This document shows positions 57,421-64,000 of a DNA stretch of 64,000 bases, piece after piece (the stretch's first letter is position 1; each line of letters opens with the position of its first letter). The notes under the pieces were generated by a model, which saw only the letters and a list, made by a program, of their open reading frames with translations, ran no database searches and was not told where the DNA came from. Where the stretch lies: NCBI GenBank assembly GCA_025766275.1, contig JAFKAC010000084.1:186001-250000 (forward strand), written 5' to 3'. A program made the position numbers and the translations under genes. The DNA comes from Lactarius indigo. Its lineage: Eukaryota; Basidiomycota; Agaricomycetes; Russulales; Russulaceae.

Positions 57421-59147
57421 ATGGGGGACCACCAACCAGAGTTTTCGTACTATCAGATTGGTGGCTTCAGACCCAACGTCTTCTTGAAAGGGTGCTTCCC
57501 CACTTTTTCCCCCCAAAATTGAGGCAGTCATTCAGATCTTTATGATGTCAGACCCGGAGGCACTCAATATGACATGCGCAAATTGGCTCAAGCCATTTTT
57601 GGTCCACGACCCTCGGTCGAATTAGTTCTTGGTAAGTTGTTCCACCTCGCCAGCTGCAACCCTACGAGCAGAGATGTGACAGGCATCCAGCCTTCTGGGG
57701 CATCCTCAATCCTTGTTCCTGCCTCTGAATGTGTCAGAAAAGAGGTCTTCAGTTACTCGCGCACCCCGCAGCCTGCATCCGACTTCCTCTCGCTCTCACC
57801 TCTCCAATACAACGACACTTCTCAGCTGGTCAAGAGGCTCAACGCGCTCAAACCAAAGGGCAAGAGGCGAGGCGAAGACGATAGTGCCGCAAACAAGATA
57901 TTTCTTGGAGATACGGGACAGGCTGGCCATTTCCGTTCCGCGTTCGAATACAACAGGTATCACGTCATTCTGCGTCTCTGCTTGCGCGACGATATCGAGC
58001 CACTCTGCCCAGATTAGTTTTTCATGCCCTGAGCCCTTCTTCCGCCGTCTGGAGATATGGCTTGAGTAGGTCCTCGCCATGGGCTACTGCGCAGGTCGTC
58101 TCTATTGTCTTCAATGAGTGGTCTCACGAGAAAGGTGTAATCCTTGACATTGGGTGGAGTTTGCTGGATCGTTGCGCACATCCTCCCACATTTCGAAGCT
58201 CCGTTCATCTGGAAGTCGAAGAAAAACGAAACTTTGGTAACAGGGGAAAACAGAGGGTGGTAAGCGTTCGAAAGATTCGAAGGCTTGGGATATCGCAACG
58301 AATGTATTCGTATAGGAATTCCGGTTTGGTCAGAGTGAGGTGCTGAAGCAAACAGACATACAAGCAAGGATCCGGGACCTATTGAGATGCGAACAGCCCT
58401 TGGTATTGCTCACCTATAATGAAGGTGCTGCGCGTACCCTTCTAGGTGACCTTGGTATCCACACAGGCGACTGGGCCTCCGGACTTGAGGGCTTGCTCCG
58501 GTGAGTTGGGCGGATGCTGCTCTAGTTGATTGTTCTGAGAGTCTAACCAGATCCGACCCTCGTGACAACAAGTTCCGTCACCGGTCTACCAAGTTGGAGT
58601 CACGACGTCGCTCACGTTCACCGCGACGCGACGAGAAATCGTATGATCGACGCCGATCCTCCCCTCCGCGCGCTGGGACACCAGTTTATATCGTAGACGT
58701 TCGTCAAATGTACGTCACTCTCCGCCGCCGCATAGCGGAGTCGGCTGCCCCCCTCACCGCGGTCGCCACCGAGCTCGGACTATCATGTGACGACAAAAGC
58801 ATGTGCGCCGGAAATGAGAGCCGGTAAGCGGATCTCGCGCCACATGCAACGTAGTGTTGTTCATTTTGTGACTCGACAGGCTATTGGCCGAAATGTGGAC
58901 CGCTATGGCAAGCGGCCCCGCTATCGATGAGCAATACGATGCACGATGGGGTTCTGACACATCCAGGTCTACACCGGTATCAGGGGCTGCATCCGGTCTA
59001 TCGACGCCACTGGACGTTGGCCATGAAGAATTTGACCCTAATGATCTTGCCCCGATGGGTTCGGAAGCAGCTGTGCAACCTCCAAAAAGTCAGTGGAAAG
59101 AGTGGGACGACCTGACCGATGATGAAGAAGAATTCTATGGCCGTTGA
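57421..59147 (+). CDS. Gfd2/YDR514C-like protein with RNase H-like fold
   Basis: ATG 57421 reads MGDHQPEFSYYQIGGFRPNV. A short intron or a TGA (57528-57530) lies before DLYDVRPGGTQYDMRKLAQ. The core resembles the Gfd2 family of exonuclease-like proteins: VFNEWSHEKGVILDIGWSLL, RFGQSEVLKQTDIQARIRDLL, LVLLTYNEGAARTLLGDLGI and HTGDWASGLEGLLR. A Ser/Arg-rich linker (about 58560-58680) precedes YIVDVRQMYVTLRRRIAESA and an acidic tail ending at 59145-59147. Yeast GFD2 was named as a suppressor of an mRNA-export helicase defect. Whether this protein cuts nucleic acid cannot be told. Some exon junctions remain uncertain. Confidence 0.62.
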
Positions 59148-59373
59148 GACGCCGAGTGCTTGTCGATGCAAATTTTCTTAATACTCCCCCGCATTACTTC
59201 CGAGTGTATTGGCTCTGAGGTCTGAGACCTCATAAACTCGATGATTGACCTGTTTGCCAAAGATTACATGTAATTTGTACACGGATGGACCATAAGACCC
59301 ACACGTCGGAGTGCTAGCCGAGCCGGCTATGAAGAGAGCTCTCCGAGTCCATTGCATTCGGCTATTGCAAACT

Positions 59374-60436
59374 ATGGCAACCACCCCCTCCAAAGTCACG
59401 GGTCCGAGGCCCTCTGCCAGTCTTGTCGTACTCAACGACAGAAATGAGGTTCTCCTCGTACATCGGAACCCAAAAGCGACTGCGTTTGCAGGGATGCACG
59501 TGCGACTTTGTTCCGCTTGCCAAGCAACAGCTATGACCCAGCGTCTCTTTACATAGGTCTTTCCCGGAGGAAACTACGACGAGATACAGGATGAGTCGTA
59601 TCAAATGACGGCGATTCGGGAAACTTTCGAAGAGACGGGAGTGCTTCTCGCGACGTCGCCTTCTGGCTCCCCTCCGAGCGACGCGGTCTTGGACGCCTCG
59701 CGCGAGTCAATTAACACCAGGAAAACACTGTTTGGAGATTTCCTGAGACGACACGCCCTCATCGCAGACGTTAAGGGGTTACTTCCTTTCACAGAATGGG
59801 TCACACCTCCCGGTGTCCCTCGGTGCGTGTGCGCGCGTTCTGCCCGACGCTGGTCTCTCACCTCGCCGATCACAGACGCTTCCACACGCGGTTCTACGTC
59901 GCCTTTCTGCCCGCCCTCCGCGCCTCTGGTTTCTCCTCTGGCGCCACGCAGCACCGCCTGCCCACTCCCGACGGTGGGCAAGAGGTCATCGAGGCGCGAT
60001 TCGTGCATCCGCTCGACGCCCTCACAGAACACGGCGAAAAGAAGATAGCACTCATGCCGCCCCAGCACTATATCCTCTCTACCCTCGCGGATATCCTCGT
60101 TGGGCCCGAGGCGCGGACACATCAACGCGAACGCGTGGAGCGGTTGTCGGCGGGCGCATTTGGCCGGATGGTCATACAGCCGCAGGGTGGGAAAAAGGAT
60201 GCGGAAGGGCGGACGCCGCTTGTGTTCGAGGGCGATGAGATGCGTGGAGGCCCGAAAGGCCGTCTTCATCGTTCGCTTGTGCTGTTCAGTCCGGAGACCA
60301 AGGTTCGTCATACAGGTGGTGCATTTGACTTGACCTGACCTGACGCTGAGAGGCACAGCTCCCAACGGAAGTCACTTTGCTGCGAAACTTTGATATCTTT
60401 ACTGAAGTTGAAAGTGGTGTGAAAACCAAGTTATGA
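59374..60436 (+). CDS. NUDT19-like Nudix hydrolase
   Basis: ATG 59374 starts MATTPSKVTGPRPSASLVVL. The Nudix core follows across an intron: LLVHRNPKATAFAGMH, then VFPGGNYDE and the catalytic helix AIRETFEETGVLLA. The wide spacing inside the Nudix box is typical of the NUDT19 (coenzyme A diphosphatase) branch. Later blocks are LLPFTEWVTPPGVP, RFHTRFYVAFLP and HPLDALTEHGEKKIALMPPQ. The last exon begins after a 57-nt intron with LPTEVTLLRNFD. It ends VKTKL with stop at 60434-60436, close to a peroxisomal PTS1 signal. It converges with LIP2, whose stop is 103 bp away. Confidence 0.82.
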
Positions 60437-60538
60437 ACATTGAACACCCCCATAGTGTGCATGGATGGTAGCTACTCGCACATTAGACCACACGGGCATG
60501 TGGAAGGGCGTACACTTTGAGGTAGCCGTAGTATAGAA

Positions 60539-61315
60539 CTACGTAGTCCGCTCGTCGCACTTTATATCCTGCTCCAATGCATAGACAAGTTCTCCGAGTT
60601 CGCCTGTTCCAACCTCTAGTGGCACCATCTGACGTTCCATCATCTGGCCAAACCGCTTCACAATTCCAGGAATTTCTTGCTCAACATCCAATTTCTGGCC
60701 TGTGGCGTTTTCGATCGAGGCCGCTTTCACGTCCACGAGGCCACAAGCGACGATCTCGTCGAACCAAGCGCGCGGGTCATGTGTGATGTTCATCGCAAAG
60801 CCATGCGACGTCAGCCGGTGGCGCACCTGCACGCCGATGCTAGCCACCTTCTCGTGCTCGCTGAGAAAAAGGCCCGTATGCGCCGATTCCACCGGGACGA
60901 GTCCATGCGCCTCACGGAGGTGCAGAGACAGCGTGCGCTGCAGCCGGCAGATGTAGTCCCGAATACCGATCGCGGGGTTCGTCCGTCCGAGATCGAGCAG
61001 CGGGTAGCCCACGATCTGGCCGGGCCCGTGGTACGTCAGCTCTCCGCCCCGCTGGGCGAGCACAAAGTCTGCGCCGAGGGCCGTCAGTCGTGCGCGTTGG
61101 GACGCAGTTTCGGACTCGGTTTGGCGGCGTCCGCCAGTGTAGACGGGCGAGTGCTGGAGAAGGAGGAGGACGTCATCGTGCGATGCGGATGATCGGCGTT
61201 GACGCAGCTGTAAGGCGTGGATCGATTCTTGTAATTGGAGTGCCCGAAGATAGGGTAGAGGCCTCGAGAAATAATGATAAAATATGGGTGGAAGGGGTCG
61301 GTGGTTCAAGTTCAT
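60539..61315 (-). CDS. LIP2: Octanoyl-[acyl carrier protein] transferase (LipB/LIP2)
   Basis: LIP2 moves octanoate from acyl carrier protein to lipoyl domains such as the H protein, in mitochondria. A single exon of 258 codons reads MNLNHRPLPPIFYHYFSRPL at the start. It then has HSPVYTGGRR, the signature RGGELTYHGPGQIVGYPL, KVASIGVQVRHRLTSHGFAMNI with the catalytic Lys, and IVACGLVDVKAASI with the nucleophilic Cys. Length and motifs are complete. The short basic N-terminus may act as a mitochondrial signal. Confidence 0.92.
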   Translation of the reverse strand: MNLNHRPLPPIFYHYFSRPLPYLRALQLQESIHALQLRQRRSSASHDDVLLLLQHSPVYTGGRRQTESETASQRARLTALGADFVLAQRGGELTYHGPGQIVGYPLLDLGRTNPAIGIRDYICRLQRTLSLHLREAHGLVPVESAHTGLFLSEHEKVASIGVQVRHRLTSHGFAMNITHDPRAWFDEIVACGLVDVKAASIENATGQKLDVEQEIPGIVKRFGQMMERQMVPLEVGTGELGELVYALEQDIKCDERTT

Positions 61316-62057
61316 GGCAACCCACGTGGCAGATAACCTAATAAACAGAAACTTTGCGACTGAAGATTCAGAGCTTCTTTGTCCAGCGAACTAATCGGGG
61401 GCCACCAACTGTTACGCCCACGTATCTGTAACTGGTGGGGTCTGTCGTAAGTTCACGAACAAGCATGTTTGGTGACTAAGTGACTCACTAGACTATGGTC
61501 CTCGGGTGCCACCTCCAACTAGTTGCGGTCAATCTTTCCCAGAGCAGAAAGGAGACTCAAAGTTGCGCCTCGGCACGACATTCCTGGCGCCTGGCGTAAG
61601 CGTTCCGATAAATCTATTAGATCTCTCCCCCGAACCGGGACATTGTATCGCAGCTCGAAGAAGATGGGAATGATCTCGTCGATGGCTGCGTCACGATACC
61701 ACGCCACTCATTTAAAAGGATGTGTCCTTGCGCCAAGTAAACAGCGAAACGAGCGCAACCCTCTACCCACCAGAAAGCTCATTTCCTAGTAAAGCTCCAC
61801 GGATATAGATAATCGCCGTTTGTGTGACGTCGGTCCAAAAAAAGCCAATACAATTCTTACAACAAGAGGACACGACACTAGCTGTACAGTCTAGTGTGAA
61901 TTAAACGTCCAGCACCACGTCCACATCAACCCCACACGACGGGGATATGGTGGGGCGTGGGCAGGGGTTCAACTAAAGTAGACAAATTGAGCATCAGAAT
62001 ACCTTAAAACACATGAAACGATATGCAGCCCCGCGGGGAAAATGGGGAAAGCGCAAT
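61316..62057. other. 742-bp gene-free interval
   Basis: A minus-strand frame of 62 codons (61519-61707) looks somewhat coding but matches nothing I know. The right part should be the 3' UTR of the Clp1-like gene and the left part the LIP2 promoter. Confidence 0.4.
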
Positions 62058-63017
62058 TTAGCGTGGAGGCACGGACGGTTCGTCACGAGAACGTGTGCGG
62101 CCGCGATGAGCATTATCTGTGGCCTCGTCTTCGTCTTTCGCGTCCCCTTGTTGGTGATGTGCTGCATGTTGCAGCCAGCGCCTATACCAACGCCCGAGGA
62201 ACCGCTTTATTTCCTCTGGCATCCCGAGGTACTCGACGTTTCGCGCAAGGCCGTCCCAGCGGATCACGCGGCGCTGTAAAGCGTCTTCCAGGGCGCTCGT
62301 ATCGCCGAAATACATCCACGTCACGAGGTACGGGAAGGACGAGGCGTCAGGGACCGGGAGGTATACGATTGGGTGATCCGAAGAAGAGGGCAGAAGCCGT
62401 GGGAGTCGTGATGCTAGGTTTGCAGAGATAGAGGACCGGCCAGCGACATCCGGTGCAGGCTGGGTGGTGGGGTGAATCAGATCGAGCGGGGATGAGCCAC
62501 TGAAGAGGGCGCGCAAGAGCGTCGACTGTGCAGACAGATAATCGATGTGAAGCTGTCACCATATCGGGTGAGAACCATCTCCTTTCGGCACGAACAAGGT
62601 AGAAAGGGCGAACCTTCATGAGCATGCGTACACCCTCGCTGTTCAGACTGGGCGCAGTGAGACGTCTGCCGATACCCGACGGGTCATGGGGACTGGGTAA
62701 CACTTCTGTCCGGGGCACGTTGGAGACACCCAAGTCACGAGTCGGAAAACCTGATGGACGGTTGCCGAGAGGATATACTAAGCAGGCCTCAGCGCTGCAA
62801 CGAGGGCTGAATGGAGGGATACTCCAATGCACTCACCGATCGAACAGTCCGCAGTCTCAGTATTATTCCAGTACCGCGGAGCAAGCTTGCGAAGCGAGTC
62901 GACGATATACTCGAGGGGGACACCTATCAGAGATGGCGGAGGAAACGGTCTGGGGACAAAAGGGTGGGTGGATTCATTTGGCTGAGGAGAGGTGATAGAA
63001 CTCCTGGAGGAAGTCAT
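62058..63017 (-). CDS. clp1: Clampless1 (Clp1)-like protein
   Basis: Clp1 was defined in mushrooms as essential for clamp-cell formation in the sexual dikaryon; its biochemistry is unknown. ATG at 63017 starts MTSSRSSITSPQPNES. Exon 1 contains PLEYIVDSLRKLAPRYWN. Exon 2 has SGIGRRLTAPSLNSEGVRML. Exon 3 begins LHIDYLSAQSTLLRALFSG and contains YLPVPDASSFPYLVTWMYFGD and WDGLARNVEYLGMPEEIKRF, the most conserved blocks of the family. It ends in a basic/acidic tail at 62058. Two introns of about 60 nt and 80 nt are clear. Clp1-like proteins form multigene families in agaricomycetes, so this need not be the developmental orthologue. Confidence 0.78.
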
Positions 63018-64000
63018 GGGAATTCTGAGAAAAAATAGCACGGGCGCGATACGAGGAGTAGACGTCGGGGCGGGAGATGAAGAGAAAACAATGTCCAGCC
63101 GTCCTTGAGGCAAGTGTCGTATTGGACTGAGGGGTTGCAACTTATACCATTAATTCATGGCCTGGAAGGGAAACGATGGATCTCCCGCCAAAAAGGCAAG
63201 TCAGTACCGAGGGACGGGCGACAACGACAAAGGACCGCTCGTCGAGTCAGCCGATGGGGAGTGCTGTGTGACTTGTGTCATGGTCAATGTCCATCCCGCC
63301 TACGTCGGGTAGCATCATTTGTAGTAGATTTACCACTGCAATGTACTATTAGTGCACTCTTGCATTCTACCGGAGAGATTAGACGAGATGATACCGACGG
63401 ACAAACCTAATTGTCAGTCTTGGTCGCATTAGTTGCTGCGTCTCTATTAGCTCTATTGTCTCTTTTAATTTCCCAGATCCTTGTCGCTCAATTACAGTAA
63501 CGTTCATAACGTTCATTCCTCGTGTCCGCTCGTGCCCGGCTTCTCCTACCAAACCATTCCGTATATCTCATACGCACCATTATTAACTAAAGCACGCGAC
63601 CATCTGGCCAGCAATCTAATCTACTTGAGTCTCTCATAAAAAATTTCGTCAGGTGTGCCTTTAAGCCCCAGGTGAAAATCAGAAGAAGAGTCTCCCGAAC
63701 ACTCAACTCCCTTCGGCACCATCGGGTCAAGTAATTGACCGAAAAGAAAAGAACAAAAAAAAAACGAGGATTGATCGGAGTGGCTTATTGTGTTGCAAGA
63801 AAAATAAATTGTGGATTCAATCCGCCTTACCTACACGATCCTTTGGTAACCCCTTTTCGACTTTTTTGGTCTTGTGCTGCCTGCATATGTGTGGTTCGAA
63901 AAAAAAATTGTTGGTGTTCAGACATTTTTTGACCCGCTGCGGTTCAGCACTGCCACTGTAAATAAACAATGGTCCCCCGGCCCGGTCCTCCGTTTTGAAC
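63018..64000. other. Right-end non-coding stretch
   Basis: The left part is the upstream region of the Clp1-like gene. Further right there are A-rich runs (about 63755) and only short open frames with no recognisable domain up to the window edge. Confidence 0.45.

Overview
This window is nuclear DNA from a filamentous basidiomycete, most likely an agaricomycete. The host genes have many short introns (mostly 45-70 nt, GT...AG). They include a Clampless1-type gene and a DUF7918 gene, both typical of mushroom-forming fungi. The mobile DNA is dominated by Ty3/gypsy elements, one of them a chromodomain-bearing chromovirus. I cannot name the species.

Region 1 (about 1-20,290) is a nest of transposable elements. 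On the minus strand lie three decayed copies of one Ty3/gypsy family (5' LTRs at 2345-2852, 3801-4321 and 19787-20286, each followed by gag N-terminal sequence). A BED-finger hAT transposase gene (4551-16580) was hit first by an LTR element that is now a solo LTR (5808-6545, TSD ATACC). It was also hit by a near-complete chromovirus (7814-15840, TSD GGATT, 778-bp LTRs). A broken casein-kinase-1-like gene, a second LTR copy carrying its own insertion, and a possible hAT terminus fill 16,800-19,355. The in-frame stops I examined closely in these elements are TGA, and nearly all are explained as CGA to TGA. Three gag copies show both states at the same codons, and eight of the ten differences between the chromovirus LTRs are CpG transitions. 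This is a CpG-decay or RIP-like signature.

Region 2 (20,890-38,210) is ordinary gene-dense DNA: Elongin A (+), WDR26/Gid7 of the GID/CTLH ubiquitin ligase (-), a Hop1-type HORMA-PHD meiotic protein (+), Ufd3/PLAA (+), a histidine phosphatase (+) and a vacuolar Ca2+/H+ exchanger (+).

Region 3 (38,210-45,080) is gene-poor. It holds a Tc1/mariner-type MITE with perfect 28-bp inverted repeats and a TA duplication, a TPR fragment resembling Tom70, and a degenerate 41-bp tandem array whose units carry palindromic cores.

Region 4 (45,080-64,000) is gene-dense again: a C2H2 zinc-finger protein (+), lumazine synthase RIB4 (-), Srp40/NOLC1 (+), a TilS-like PP-loop ATPase (-), a DUF7918 protein (+), a YTHDF-type m6A reader (-), a Gfd2-like RNase-H-fold protein (+), a NUDT19-like Nudix hydrolase (+), octanoyltransferase LIP2 (-) and a Clp1-like protein (-). 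Genes are often in divergent or convergent pairs; no pathway cluster is evident.

The most interesting signal is in the retroelements. Two unrelated LTR families each have a 10-11 nt primer-binding site, two bases inside the 5' LTR, that is complementary to their own predicted mRNA 5' end about 35 nt after a TATA box. That is the arrangement of Tf1-type self-priming. I see no convincing wholly new system in the host genes.
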